Assembly: GCF_014638275.1 (NCBI RefSeq)
Contig: NZ_BMFJ01000004.1
Span: 149,326-213,325 of the forward strand
Direction of reading: 5' to 3'
Source of the DNA: Primorskyibacter flagellatus
Lineage (GTDB): Bacteria > Pseudomonadota > Alphaproteobacteria > Rhodobacterales > Rhodobacteraceae
DNA: 64,000 bases
The notes beneath the pieces were generated by a model. The model did not search any database and was not told the DNA's origin. It was given only the letters and a program-made list of their open reading frames with translations. The translations under genes and the position numbers were made by a program. Shown one piece after another: positions 18,065 to 26,978 of the stretch (position 1 is its first letter; every line of letters starts with the position of its first letter).

Positions 18065-19309
18065 TTATCCCCGGCGCCTCGCCAATGCAGAGAACGCAGA
18101 ATCCGTCACATCCAGCGCCCTGTCAATCTCTTCGGCCGTATGCGCCGTTCCGAGGAACATGTTGTGCCTGTGGTGCATGTAAACGCCGCGCCGAAGGGCC
18201 TCCTGGCAGAAGGCCTCGCCCAGTTTGTCGCCGGTATCGCCGACGAACTGCATCAGCGGCATCGCCGGCGGGCCGGACTGGACCACTTCGAACCCGTGGC
18301 GCGCGGCCTGCTCCGCCAGCCCCGCCCGCAGCCGCTCGCCCGAGGCGCGCATGACCGCAGGCCCGTCGACCCGGTGCAGTTCGTTCAGCGTGGCAATCGC
18401 GGCGGCCATGGGCGCGGCGGTGTACCAGAAGGACCCGGTAACGAAGACCGTCGCGGCGGCCTCGCGCCAGGCGTCGCCCCCGATAATCGCCGACAGCGGA
18501 TGCCCGTTGGCGATCGCCTTGGAATAGGCCGACAGGTCGGGCCGCACGCCGTATTGTTCCCACGATCCGCCAAGGTGCAGCCGGAACCCGGCGCGCACAT
18601 CGTCGAGGATCAGCGCCGCGCCGGTCCTGTCGCACAGCGCGCGCACGGCGGTGGCGAACTCCGGGTCCGGCATCTCGAGCGCCCGGCCCAGATCGTGCCG
18701 GAAGGCCGAGACGATGACGCCCGCAAGGTCCTCTCCCGCGTCCGCAACCGCCTGCTCCAGCGATGCGATGTCGTTGAATTCGTAATAGGCCAGATGCGCC
18801 CGGTCCTCCGCCGTCACCCCGACGAGCGAGGGCGAACACCACGGAACCGCCCCGTGATAGGCGCCGCGCGCCACGAGGATCCGGCGCCGCCCGGTCCTGG
18901 CCCGCGCGATGGTCACGCAGCCGGTGGTCGCATCGGTGCCGTTCTTCTGGAACAGCGCCCAGTCCGCGGAGGGCATGGTGCGCACCAGCAGTTCCGCCAG
19001 TTCCACCGCCTGATCGGTCGGGCCGTTCAGGCAGTCGCCGCCGCGCCAGCGCGCCGCCGCGGCCTCCTCGACCGCCGGATGCTGGTGGCCCAGCACGATC
19101 GGCCCCCAGGAGCACATGAAATCGATATAGTCCCGCCCGTCCGCATCCGTCACCCGCGCGCCCTTGCCGCCGGTGAAGAATTGCGGATAGCCCTCGGGCA
19201 CGGCGGCGGCGCGCATGTGGCCCCACATGCCGCCCGGTATCACCTGCGCCGCACGATCCCTCAGCAGGCTGTCGGCGGAACGGTTTCCAATCTGGTCGGT
19301 GGCGGTCAC
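18065..19309 (-). CDS. class III aminotransferase, glutamate-1-semialdehyde aminomutase-like
   Basis: 414-residue PLP enzyme of fold type I, subgroup III. PLP Lys is Lys264 (AYSKAIANG); the cofactor-ring Asp is Asp236 in LILDDVRAGF, where the usual DEV is DDV. The N-terminus (QVIPGGMWGH, YPQFFTGGKG) recalls GSA aminomutases, but a catabolic plasmid cluster makes heme synthesis unlikely. The start is a GTG with AGGAGG upstream, and the operator palindrome 19358-19367 lies 49 bases upstream. Clear paralogue of the aminotransferase at 28937-30205. Probably transaminates or isomerises an amino compound supplied by the importers; substrate unknown. Confidence 0.87.
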   Translation of the reverse strand: MTATDQIGNRSADSLLRDRAAQVIPGGMWGHMRAAAVPEGYPQFFTGGKGARVTDADGRDYIDFMCSWGPIVLGHQHPAVEEAAAARWRGGDCLNGPTDQAVELAELLVRTMPSADWALFQKNGTDATTGCVTIARARTGRRRILVARGAYHGAVPWCSPSLVGVTAEDRAHLAYYEFNDIASLEQAVADAGEDLAGVIVSAFRHDLGRALEMPDPEFATAVRALCDRTGAALILDDVRAGFRLHLGGSWEQYGVRPDLSAYSKAIANGHPLSAIIGGDAWREAAATVFVTGSFWYTAAPMAAAIATLNELHRVDGPAVMRASGERLRAGLAEQAARHGFEVVQSGPPAMPLMQFVGDTGDKLGEAFCQEALRRGVYMHHRHNMFLGTAHTAEEIDRALDVTDSAFSALARRRG

Positions 19310-19357
19310 GACGCTTTCCTCCTGCGGGGGACCGGCATCCTGCGGTCTTCACTGTTT

Positions 19358-19367
19358 TGATATATCA
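19358..19367. promoter_or_regulatory. TGATATATCA operator (perfect)
   Basis: Exact TGATATATCA, 49 bases upstream of the aminotransferase GTG. The rest of 19310-19577 (268 bases) carries no convincing gene and holds the promoter of the aminotransferase-gntR unit. Confidence 0.65.
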
Positions 19368-19558
19368 TATTCTCGAAACTTCTCCCGGAGGAGTCAAGCG
19401 CGAACGCAGCGTGGAATGGTGTTTTTTGCAGGCGCAGCGAGGCGGAACGCGGCGTCATTGCCATGTCATTACAAGATAAATGCGGAAACTCCGCGCGTAG
19501 ATCCCACACGTAGCCCGGTGGCAGATCGCACGACGCTCCCCGCCACATCCTGCCCTCC

Positions 19559-19568
19559 TGATATATCT
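19559..19568. promoter_or_regulatory. TGATATATCA-type operator (9/10)
   Basis: TGATATATCT, ten bases past the SMP-30 stop codon and about 190 bases upstream of the 19358 site; could be an auxiliary operator for the aminotransferase-gntR promoter, for example for looping. Confidence 0.5.
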
Positions 19569-19577
19569 TAAACGAGG

Positions 19578-20417
19578 TCATATCGGCGTCGACACCAGCT
19601 GGCCGGCAAAGCCAAGCGTGATCCACAGCCGTCCGCCATGCACGCAGACGTTGGTCGGATCGGTGCCGGGCCCGGTCTCGATCATCTCGATCAGCTCTCC
19701 GTCCAGAGAAATCACCGCCACCCGGTCGCCAAGGCTTCCTGCGGAATAGATCCTGTCGCCGTGGCGGATCATGCCGTCCGGGGCAAAGCCGTCGTCCAGC
19801 CGCAGCCACTCCGCACCCTCGTCCAGCGGCGCACCGCCCTTCCAGTCGAAGCGGACGAAGCGGTGCTCCTTCGACAGGCCGACGATCAGCGACCCGTCGG
19901 GGTGGAACAGCAGCCCGTTCGGAAAACCGGTCATCTTGCGCAGCGCCGTCACCGCGCCATCCGGCCCGGCCAGCAGCAGCTGACCGCCGTGATAGCCCGC
20001 GCCCGGCACCTCCCAGTTCTGCGGGTCGGTGAAGACCAGCGCCCCCTCGGGCGTCACCACCAGATCGTTCGGGCGCGACGGCTTGGCCCCCGGCAGCGGC
20101 CCGGTAAAGACCGACCACGTTCCGTCCGCCGCCAGCCGCATCAGGCAGCCGTCGATCTCCGGGTCCGCCACCTTCAGCCTGCCCTTGCCCTCGGGCGCGA
20201 GCCCGCCGTTGTTGCAGATGTAAAGCGCCCCGTCCGGCCCGATCCGCATCCCGTTCGGCGCGCCGGGCAACTCCGCCAGCAGGCGCGTTTCCCCGTCCTT
20301 CCAGGCGCGGACCTTGGCGTGCAACAGGTCGACGAAGGCGACGGAGCCGTCGGGCAGCGCCACCGGCCCCTCGGGAAAGCCGAGCCCCTCGGCATGGACT
20401 GTGAATTCGCGTGTCAT
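19578..20417 (-). CDS. SMP-30/gluconolactonase/LRE family protein
   Basis: 279-residue six-bladed beta-propeller lactonase. Divalent-metal ligands of the family can be matched: Glu16 in GFPEGPVAL, Asn in PNGM and in RPNDLVV, and Asp in the PDGM/HGDR region. Cytoplasmic (no signal peptide). It hydrolyses a sugar or acid lactone to the free acid. The ATG at 20417 is preceded by AAGGAGA, which starts in the DppF-like stop codon ten bases upstream, so it is the last gene of the system 2 importer operon. A lactonase fits with otnK/otnC in an acid-sugar pathway. Confidence 0.87.
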   Translation of the reverse strand: MTREFTVHAEGLGFPEGPVALPDGSVAFVDLLHAKVRAWKDGETRLLAELPGAPNGMRIGPDGALYICNNGGLAPEGKGRLKVADPEIDGCLMRLAADGTWSVFTGPLPGAKPSRPNDLVVTPEGALVFTDPQNWEVPGAGYHGGQLLLAGPDGAVTALRKMTGFPNGLLFHPDGSLIVGLSKEHRFVRFDWKGGAPLDEGAEWLRLDDGFAPDGMIRHGDRIYSAGSLGDRVAVISLDGELIEMIETGPGTDPTNVCVHGGRLWITLGFAGQLVSTPI

Positions 20418-20427
20418 GCTGTCTCCT

Positions 20428-21477
20428 TCACTTTGCTCCTCGGCGCTCGACTCTCAGGGCGGGCGCTACGGCGCCAAGGCCCAGGCGGCTGCGGCCGGTC
20501 TCCTGCCCCGTGGCCAGGGTTTCGTCGGGGGCGAAATGGCAGGCGACGCGGCGTCCGTCCGGCAGGGTGCGCAGCGCGGGCGGATCGCTCCGGCAGCGGT
20601 CGCGGGCCAGCGGACAGCGCGGATGAAACCGGCAGCCCGGCGGAGCGTCGGCAGGATTGGGCGGATCGCCCTGCAGGATCTGCCGCCGGAAGCTCCGCGC
20701 CCGCCGCGCCTTCAGCGTCGGGGCCGCGGACAGCAGCGCCTGCGTATAGGGATGCAGCGGCGCGGCCAGCAGGTCGGCGGCCCGCGCCTCCTCCACGATC
20801 TGACCGAGGTACATGACCACGATCCGGTCCGAGATATGGCCGATCACGTCGAGATCGTGCGAGATCACCAGCATCGCCACCCCCCTCTCCCGCCGGATCT
20901 GGAGGAAGAGGTTCACGATCTGCGCCTGAATCGACGGGTCCAGCGCCGAGGTCGGTTCATCCGCCACGATCAGCTCCGGTTCCACCGCAAGCGCACGCGC
21001 GATGGCGATGCGCTGCAGCTGCCCGCCCGAAAACTGGCGCGGCCTCAGCCCGGTGTCGATGTGACCCAATCCGACGTTCTCCAGCAGCGCCCGCGTGCGC
21101 GCCTCGACCCCGCCCTCGGGCTTCAGGCCATGGGCGGAGAAGGGTTCGGACATGATCTGCGAAATCGTCATCCTCTGGTTCAGCGACGCCAGCGGGTCCT
21201 GAAACACCGCCTGCATCCGCCGCCGCACCGGCTGCATGGCGCGGATCCCGTCTTCGGTGACATCCTGCCCGTCGAACCGGACCCGCCCCGCCGTCGGGTC
21301 GATCAGGCGCAGGGCGATGCGCGCCAGCGTGGACTTGCCGCAGCCGGATTCCCCGACGATGCCGACCGTCTCGCCGACGCCGACCTCAAGGTCGATGCCG
21401 TCGACGGCGCGCACCTGCGGGGCCTTGGAATTGCGGCGGAAATGCTTCTCGACTCCGCTCAGCGACAACAGGCTCAC
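20428..21477 (-). CDS. Dpp-type ABC transporter ATPase, DppF-like (system 2)
   Basis: 349-residue ATPase: Walker [11 protein letters not shown]-loop [14 protein letters not shown], signature FSGGQLQR, Walker [15 protein letters not shown], and the C-terminal [17 protein letters not shown] cysteine cluster. GTG start at 21477 overlaps the DppD-like stop as GTGA. Fifth gene of the minus-strand operon for the second peptide/opine-type importer; followed by the SMP-30 lactonase gene. Confidence 0.9.
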   Translation of the reverse strand: MSLLSLSGVEKHFRRNSKAPQVRAVDGIDLEVGVGETVGIVGESGCGKSTLARIALRLIDPTAGRVRFDGQDVTEDGIRAMQPVRRRMQAVFQDPLASLNQRMTISQIMSEPFSAHGLKPEGGVEARTRALLENVGLGHIDTGLRPRQFSGGQLQRIAIARALAVEPELIVADEPTSALDPSIQAQIVNLFLQIRRERGVAMLVISHDLDVIGHISDRIVVMYLGQIVEEARAADLLAAPLHPYTQALLSAAPTLKARRARSFRRQILQGDPPNPADAPPGCRFHPRCPLARDRCRSDPPALRTLPDGRRVACHFAPDETLATGQETGRSRLGLGAVAPALRVERRGAK

Positions 21478-22448
21478 AGCGCATCCTCCGGGGTTTCGAC
21501 CAGCGGGTGATGGCAGGCCGCCTGCCCGCCGCCGACGCCGCGCAGGACCGGCACCTCCGCCCGGCAGCGGGCGGTGGCGCGGGGACAGCGGGGGTGGAAC
21601 CGGCAGCCCTCGGGCATGGCGCCAAGCGGCGGGGTGCCGCCCGGTACCACGGTCAGCGCCGTCTGCGGCGGAGCCTCCGCCATCATCGCGCTGGCCAGCA
21701 GGACCGAGGTATAGGGATGCGCGGGCCGGTCCATCAGCGAGGCGGCGGGCCCCACCTCGACCACGGTGCCGGCGTACATCACAAGGATGCGGTCCGCGAC
21801 CTCGGCCACCACGCCCATGTCATGGGTGATGAGCAGCGTGGTCAGCGACAGCTCTGCCTTCAGGTCGCGCAGCAGGTCCAGCACCTGCGCCTTGATCGTA
21901 ACGTCCAGCGCCGTTGTCGGTTCGTCCGCGATCAGCAGCTTCGGATTGCAGGCCACGGCCATGGCGATCACCGCCCGCTGCCGCATCCCGCCGCTGATCT
22001 GGTGCGGATAGGACCGCGCGACACGCGCGGGATCGGGGATGCGCACCCGCTCCAGCAGGGACACCGCCCGTGCCATCGCCTCCCGGCCCCGCGCCAGCCC
22101 GTGCACCCGCAGCGCCTCCGCGATCTGGTCTCCGACCGTGTGCACCGGGTTCAGCGCGCCAAGCGGGTCCTGATAGACGATGCCGATCTGACGTCCGCGC
22201 ACCCGCCGCATCCTTGCGTCCGGCAGCCCGACCACGTCCTGCCCGTCGAACCGGATCGCGCCGCCGACCCGCGCGCCCTCGGGCGCGAGCCCCGCGATGG
22301 CCATGCCGGTGAGCGACTTGCCCGACCCGGACTCACCGATGATGACAAAGGTCTCCCCCGCCGCGACCGAGAAGGAGATGCCGTCCACCGCCACCGCCCG
22401 CCCGTCGCGCCCCGAGAACGACACCGTCAGGTTTTCGACCTCCAGCAT
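21474..22448 (-). CDS. Dpp-type ABC transporter ATPase, DppD-like (system 2)
   Basis: 324-residue ATPase from the ATG at 22448, which overlaps the permease stop as TGATG; the open frame continues upstream within the permease gene but is not needed. Motifs: Walker A GESGSGKS near 38, FQ-type loop altered to [10 protein letters not shown], signature ISGGMRQR, Walker [16 protein letters not shown]-terminal [17 protein letters not shown]. The Tyr in place of Phe before the Q-loop Gln is a mild variation and should be tolerated. Confidence 0.9.
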   Translation of the reverse strand: MLEVENLTVSFSGRDGRAVAVDGISFSVAAGETFVIIGESGSGKSLTGMAIAGLAPEGARVGGAIRFDGQDVVGLPDARMRRVRGRQIGIVYQDPLGALNPVHTVGDQIAEALRVHGLARGREAMARAVSLLERVRIPDPARVARSYPHQISGGMRQRAVIAMAVACNPKLLIADEPTTALDVTIKAQVLDLLRDLKAELSLTTLLITHDMGVVAEVADRILVMYAGTVVEVGPAASLMDRPAHPYTSVLLASAMMAEAPPQTALTVVPGGTPPLGAMPEGCRFHPRCPRATARCRAEVPVLRGVGGGQAACHHPLVETPEDAL

Positions 22449-23278
22449 CACGCCCCCTTCCGCGCGTCCAGCGCATCGCCAAGCAGGGAACAGGCCGTGG
22501 CCGTCAGCATCACGATCCCGCCGGGAAAGACGAGATACCACCACGCCGATCCGAAATAAGGGCGGGAGTCGCGGATCAGCAGTCCCCATTCCGGCGTCGG
22601 TGAGGTCGCGCCGAGTCCGAGGAACGACAGAGCCGTCACCGCCACCAGCGCATAGCCGATGTCCGTCGTGGCGCGCACGTTCACCGCCGACATCACGAAG
22701 GGTACGATATGCCGCCACATGATCGTCACCGGCCCGAGGCCGAGCGCCCGCGCGGTTTCCACATGCGGTTCGGTCTTCAGCCGCAGCACCTCGCCCCTCA
22801 CCAGCCGCGCGAAACCGGGCCACCACATCAGCGACAGCGCCAGCGTCACGCTGTCCAGCCCGCGCCCGATCGCCGCCGAAATGGCCAGCGCCAGCACCAG
22901 CGCCGGGAAGCCGAAGACCATGTCCACGATGCGCATCATCAGGTTGTCGAGCCAGCGCGGCGCCATGCCCGACACCACGCCGTACAGCGTCCCGAAGACA
23001 GCCGCGAAGGCCACGATGGCCAGCGCCACGCCCATGGAATACCGGGTGCCGTAGATCACCCGGCTGAAGATGTCCCGCCCCGCCTCGTCCGTGCCGAAGG
23101 GATGCGCGGGCGACGGCGGTTTCAGCCGGTTCACCACGTCCAGCGCGATCGGGTCATAGGGCGCGACCACCCCCGGCATCAACGCAAAGACCGCCAGCAG
23201 GGCGACCACGACCAGCGCGGCCATGGCCAGCCAGTCGATCCGCCGGGCGGCGCGGAAGGTTGCGGCGGGGGCGCTCAT
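22448..23278 (-). CDS. Dpp-type ABC transporter permease, DppC-like (system 2)
   Basis: 276-residue permease from the ATG at 23278, overlapping the DppB-like stop as ATGA. It shows the DppC pre-TM motif HPFGTDEAGRDIFSRVIYGTR, the EAA loop HVETARALGLGPVTIMWRHI near residues 180-200, and the conserved SFLGLGATSPTPEWG. Its C-terminus (LLGDALDARKGA) lacks the longer DppC tail but remains in the normal range. Confidence 0.9.
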   Translation of the reverse strand: MSAPAATFRAARRIDWLAMAALVVVALLAVFALMPGVVAPYDPIALDVVNRLKPPSPAHPFGTDEAGRDIFSRVIYGTRYSMGVALAIVAFAAVFGTLYGVVSGMAPRWLDNLMMRIVDMVFGFPALVLALAISAAIGRGLDSVTLALSLMWWPGFARLVRGEVLRLKTEPHVETARALGLGPVTIMWRHIVPFVMSAVNVRATTDIGYALVAVTALSFLGLGATSPTPEWGLLIRDSRPYFGSAWWYLVFPGGIVMLTATACSLLGDALDARKGA

Positions 23279-24288
23279 GATGTCACCGCCTCGACCCGCG
23301 GGTCGATCACCGGATACAGCAGATCGGCCAGCAGGTTCAGCACCACGAAGCCGAAGGTCGATACCAGCGCCAGCGCGATCACCGGCGAATAGTCGAAGAC
23401 CTGGAAGCTCTGGAAGGCGTAAAGCCCGATGCCCGGCCAGTCGAAGATCACCTCCACCAGGATCACCCAGGACAGCAGGTAGCCGAACTGGATCGTCGTC
23501 ACGGTCAGGATCGGGCTCAGCGCATTGCGCAGCATGTGCCCGAAGAGCACCTGTCGCGGGCTCAGCCCCTTGCCGCGTGCCGTGCGGACGTACAGCCGCT
23601 CGCGTTCCGCCAGCAGGGCCGCGCGCGACATCCGCGTGCCGACGGCCAGCAGGTTCAGCACCACGGTCAGCGCCGGAAGGGCGATGTATTGCAGCGCCGA
23701 CACGAAGGCCCCGGGGTTCCCCGCGATCAGGCAGTCGACCAGCAGGAAGCCGGTGACCTCGGGCGGCGCGATCTCGCGGATCGGGAAGCGCGCCCCGAGG
23801 GGAAACCACTGAAGCTTGTAGTAAAAGACGAACTGCAGCGCCATGCCCAGCCAGAACACCGGGATCCCGGTGCCAAGCATGGTGAACAGCCGCACCGCCC
23901 CGTCCATCGCCCCGCCCGGCCGACGCACGGCCAGAATGGCAAGCGACAGAGACAGGACGAGATAGGCGGCAAAGCTCACCAGCAGCAGTTCCAGCGTCGC
24001 GGGCAGAAACTGCGCCATGTCCTGCGCGACCGGCCGCCGGGTGCGGATCGACTCTCCCAGATCGCCCTGCACCAGCCCGGTCGCGTAGTCCCGGAACTGC
24101 AGCAGCATCGGCTGGTCCAGCCCGTGTTCCGCCCGGATCCGCGCCACCGTCTCCTCGCTGGCGTTCTGCCCGGCGAGAAAGGCCGCCGGATCGGCCGGAA
24201 CCACCCGGCTCAGGAAAAATGTGATGACGGCGACCAGCAGCAGCACAAGCGCGCCCCAGAGTATCCGCCGTCCGATAAATCCCGCCAT
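23275..24288 (-). CDS. Dpp-type ABC transporter permease, DppB-like (system 2)
   Basis: 337-residue permease with the longer periplasmic loop between TM1 and TM2 (VPADPAAFLAGQNASEET, RAEHGLDQPMLLQF), typical of the opine/nickel subgroup. EAA loop YVRTARGKGLSPRQVLFGHM near residues 228-248. ATG at 24288; the 61-base gap to the binding-protein gene holds a perfect 12-bp hairpin. Second gene of the system 2 operon. Confidence 0.9.
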   Translation of the reverse strand: MAGFIGRRILWGALVLLLVAVITFFLSRVVPADPAAFLAGQNASEETVARIRAEHGLDQPMLLQFRDYATGLVQGDLGESIRTRRPVAQDMAQFLPATLELLLVSFAAYLVLSLSLAILAVRRPGGAMDGAVRLFTMLGTGIPVFWLGMALQFVFYYKLQWFPLGARFPIREIAPPEVTGFLLVDCLIAGNPGAFVSALQYIALPALTVVLNLLAVGTRMSRAALLAERERLYVRTARGKGLSPRQVLFGHMLRNALSPILTVTTIQFGYLLSWVILVEVIFDWPGIGLYAFQSFQVFDYSPVIALALVSTFGFVVLNLLADLLYPVIDPRVEAVTS

Positions 24289-24314
24289 GACTGCCTGCCC
24301 CGTCTTCGCCTGCG

Positions 24315-24343
24315 GATCCGGGCGGCGCAGGGCCGCCCGGATC
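24315..24343 (-). terminator. intercistronic hairpin after the binding-protein gene (system 2)
   Basis: Perfect 12-bp inverted repeat (24315-24326 with 24332-24343, five-base loop), GC-rich, no T run. Same position within the operon as the hairpin of system 1, so probably an mRNA-stabilising or partial-termination element. Confidence 0.6.
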
Positions 24344-24349
24344 GCCTTG

Positions 24350-25861
24350 TCATTCGACCGCGTGGATTTCCCAGAAGCGGATGTTGACGTATTCCGCCGG
24401 GTCGATGCGGTAGCCGCCGATGCGGTCCGGCTCCACCACCACCGTGGTCGGGCGCGCGGCCCAGATGATGTAGTGGCTGTCGACGACGATCTGCGCGGCC
24501 TTCGCCAGCATCTCCGCCCGCTTCGCCTCGTCCTGCTCTGCCGGCATGGCCGCGATCAGGTCCTCGAGCTCCTGGTCGCGGAACTTGCCCGCGTTAAAGA
24601 ACCCGCCCTCAAGGTAATGGGCGGCGAAGAACTTGGTGGCATCGTTCGGCGACAGGTTGGCATTGCCGAGGATGAAGCAATTGGACCGGTTCTCCTTGAT
24701 CGCGGTGATCGCCTCGACGAACGGCGCCTCCTCGATCTCGACCGTGACGCCGATCTGCTGCGCGGCGGCCTGCAGCACGGTGGCAGAGAAGCGGAACTCC
24801 GTCACCGTGTTCGGGATGACGCATTTCATCGTCGCCCCCCCGAGGCCCGAGGCCGCGAGATCCGCCTTCGCGCCCTCAACGTCGGTCTTGATTTCGGGCA
24901 TGTCGGCCTCGGGCGAACCGGGGAACCAGGCGGGCACCGGCCCGCGCGGGATGGTGCCGAGCCCCTGGTTGAACGCCTTGATCGCCTCGTAATCGAAGGC
25001 CTTCACCAGCGCCGAGCGGAAGTCGATATTGTCGGTCGGGGCGAGGTTCACGTTCAGGTAGATCGCCGGCCAGGCCCAGAGGTTGTTGCCCTCGACCTTG
25101 TGGAACCCCTCGCGCTCCACGATGCGCATGGCGTCGTCCAGCGGAATGAAGTTGGCCATGTCGTAGGTGCCGCCCTCGACCCCCTGCGCCCGGTTCTGGC
25201 CGTCGGCGACGACGCGGACCAGTACGCGGTCGAAGACACCCTCGGGGAAGCTGCCCCACCACTCGGTGTTGCGCGCCAGCTCGATCTGGGTGCCGCGGGT
25301 CCATGAGACGAACTTGTAGGGCCCGGTGCCGTTGGCGTTTTCGCCGAACCACGCCTCGTCATGATTGGCGATGTCCTCGTCCGAGGCGATCTCGATCCGT
25401 GCGAGGTTGCCGGCAAGGTAGACGTTCGGCGCCTCCGTCGTGATGACGACGGTGGCCGGATCCGGCGCGGCGACCTCGGATATACCCGAGACGAGGTAGG
25501 ACTGACCGCGTCCCAGTTCCTTCAGCCGGTCGAGCGAGGCCTTCACATCGGCGGAATCGAATGGCGTCCCGTCATGGAACGTCACCCCCTCCCGCAGCTT
25601 GAAGGTCCATGTGGTGCCGTCCTGGCTCCACTCCGTCGCCAGCGCGGGCTCCAGCACGGCGGGATCGTCGAGATCGAAGTTGACCAGCCGGTCGAACACG
25701 TTGCGGGTGATGGTGAATTCCCAGTTCGCGTTGGCCTTGGCCGGGTCGATCGTGCTGGGTTCGCTGGTGTCGGCGTAAACGAATGTGGACTGCGCCTGAA
25801 CCGGGGCGGCGCAAATGGCGAGGACGGTCGGAAAGAGGGCGGAAAGAACCCTGAGTTTCAT
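24350..25861 (-). CDS. Dpp-type ABC transporter substrate-binding protein (system 2)
   Basis: 503-residue SBP_bac_5 family protein. ATG at 25861 (MKLRVLSALF) gives a clean signal peptide ending VQAQ near residue 24; the open frame continues upstream but crosses the promoter region. GGGAG lies eight bases before the ATG. Mature motifs: TIDPAKANANWEF, LATEWSQDGTTWTFKLREGVTFHDGTPF and NGTGPYKFVSW. First gene of the system 2 operon; its promoter region is shared with the divergent transketolase genes and carries two perfect operator palindromes. Confidence 0.9.
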   Translation of the reverse strand: MKLRVLSALFPTVLAICAAPVQAQSTFVYADTSEPSTIDPAKANANWEFTITRNVFDRLVNFDLDDPAVLEPALATEWSQDGTTWTFKLREGVTFHDGTPFDSADVKASLDRLKELGRGQSYLVSGISEVAAPDPATVVITTEAPNVYLAGNLARIEIASDEDIANHDEAWFGENANGTGPYKFVSWTRGTQIELARNTEWWGSFPEGVFDRVLVRVVADGQNRAQGVEGGTYDMANFIPLDDAMRIVEREGFHKVEGNNLWAWPAIYLNVNLAPTDNIDFRSALVKAFDYEAIKAFNQGLGTIPRGPVPAWFPGSPEADMPEIKTDVEGAKADLAASGLGGATMKCVIPNTVTEFRFSATVLQAAAQQIGVTVEIEEAPFVEAITAIKENRSNCFILGNANLSPNDATKFFAAHYLEGGFFNAGKFRDQELEDLIAAMPAEQDEAKRAEMLAKAAQIVVDSHYIIWAARPTTVVVEPDRIGGYRIDPAEYVNIRFWEIHAVE

Positions 25862-25964
25862 CTTCTGACTCCCTGATAATGGTGTCGGCCTCTGCGGCTC
25901 GTTCGCGTTCTTGATCCCGGCGGGGTGCCCGATTCCCTCGGATCGCCTGTCCGGAATGGCTTGT

Positions 25965-25974
25965 TGATATATCA
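25965..25974. promoter_or_regulatory. TGATATATCA operator (perfect)
   Basis: Exact palindrome, 104 bases upstream of the system 2 binding-protein ATG, in the 250-base divergent region 25862-26111, which holds no gene. Confidence 0.65.
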
Positions 25975-26060
25975 TGTTTGCGCTGAATGACAGAGTTATT
26001 GACGCTTTGCGGGTCAAAAAGGCTGGTTTGCGGGCAAATCCGTTGCACATTGCCACTTTG

Positions 26061-26070
26061 TGATATATCA
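26061..26070. promoter_or_regulatory. TGATATATCA operator (perfect)
   Basis: Exact palindrome, 41 bases upstream of the transketolase ATG. TTGCAC (26043-26048) and TATCAC (26066-26071) at 17-base spacing could be the -35 and -10 elements, with the operator covering the -10. Confidence 0.65.
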
Positions 26071-26111
26071 CGAAAGCCAAGCCGTCTGTGGCAATCAGAA
26101 GCGAGAGGCCG

Positions 26112-26978
26112 ATGCCGAACCGATCCAACGTCAACATCGCGGTGCTCGAGGACCGCGCCAAGTTCATCCGGACCGAAACCGTCCGGCTGACGCGAATCGC
26201 GGGGGCCGGGCACTATTCCTCGACCTTCTCCTGCGCGGAAATCCTCTCGGCCCTCTACTACGCCCAGATGCGCATCGAACCGGCCAATCCGGACTGGGAC
26301 AACCGCGACCGCTTCGTCATGTCCAAGGGGCACGCCGCCATCGGCCTGTATCCGGTGCTCGCCGACCTCGGCTACTTCCCCCCGGCGGAACTGGACACCT
26401 ACACCCGTCTCGGCTCCAAATACGGCGACCATCCGGACATGAAGAAGGTGCGCGGGCTCGATTTCTCCTCCGGTTCGCTCGGACACGGCCTGTCGGTCGG
26501 GCTTGGCATGGCGCTGGCCGGTCGCATCCGCGGTCACGACTACCGGACCTACGTGATGCTCGGCGACGGCGAAATCTCCGAAGGCCAGATCTGGGAGGCG
26601 GTGAATGCCGCCAACCACTTCCAGCTTGGCCACCTCGTGATCCTGCTCGACCGCAACGGCCTCTGCATCGACGGCCATACGGAGGAGATCATGTCCATCG
26701 AACCCGTGCACGATCGCTTCGCCAGCTTCGGATGGGACGTGCAGCGCGTCGACGGCCATGACCTGCCCTCGATCCTCACCGCCTTCGACAACCTGCCGCA
26801 GGGCACCACCGGCAAACCCCAGGCCATCGTCTTCGACACGGTCAAGGGCCGCGGCGTGAAGCGGATGGAGATGTCGCTCGACTGGCATGTCGGCAACCTC
26901 GTCGGCGAGGATTACGACGACGTCATGGCCGAACTCGAAGCCGGCCTGAAACCCTACGTACCGGAGCCCGCGCAATGA
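26112..26978 (+). CDS. transketolase, N-terminal (TPP-binding) subunit
   Basis: 288 residues forming the pyrophosphate domain of a split transketolase. TPP/Mg motif GDG at 151-153 with the closing Asn182 (LLDRNG) is intact; catalytic-site histidines appear in SKGHAAIG and SGSLGHGLS. The ATG at 26112 was chosen over an in-frame GTG at 26088 because it follows GAGAGG and matches the family start. Overlaps the C-terminal subunit gene as ATGA, so the two chains are made together. Two-carbon ketol transfer could move ketose-type fragments from the pathway into pentose phosphates; a DXP-synthase-like activity is less likely. Confidence 0.87.
   Translation: MPNRSNVNIAVLEDRAKFIRTETVRLTRIAGAGHYSSTFSCAEILSALYYAQMRIEPANPDWDNRDRFVMSKGHAAIGLYPVLADLGYFPPAELDTYTRLGSKYGDHPDMKKVRGLDFSSGSLGHGLSVGLGMALAGRIRGHDYRTYVMLGDGEISEGQIWEAVNAANHFQLGHLVILLDRNGLCIDGHTEEIMSIEPVHDRFASFGWDVQRVDGHDLPSILTAFDNLPQGTTGKPQAIVFDTVKGRGVKRMEMSLDWHVGNLVGEDYDDVMAELEAGLKPYVPEPAQ

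Noticed and set aside
18065..19309. Assignment of the aminotransferase as hemL (heme biosynthesis)
   Set aside because: Two copies beside importers and amidases on a plasmid, an altered DDV motif and the absence of other heme genes argue for a catabolic enzyme.
19306..19581. Minus-strand frame of 91 codons between the SMP-30 and aminotransferase genes, with ATGA and GTGA overlaps at both ends and an AGGAGG before an internal ATG
   Set aside because: Its codons (ATA, TTA, CTA, AGA, AAA, ACA) are unlike all neighbours, it runs through both operator palindromes, and the product resembles no family I know. I treat it as an open promoter region.
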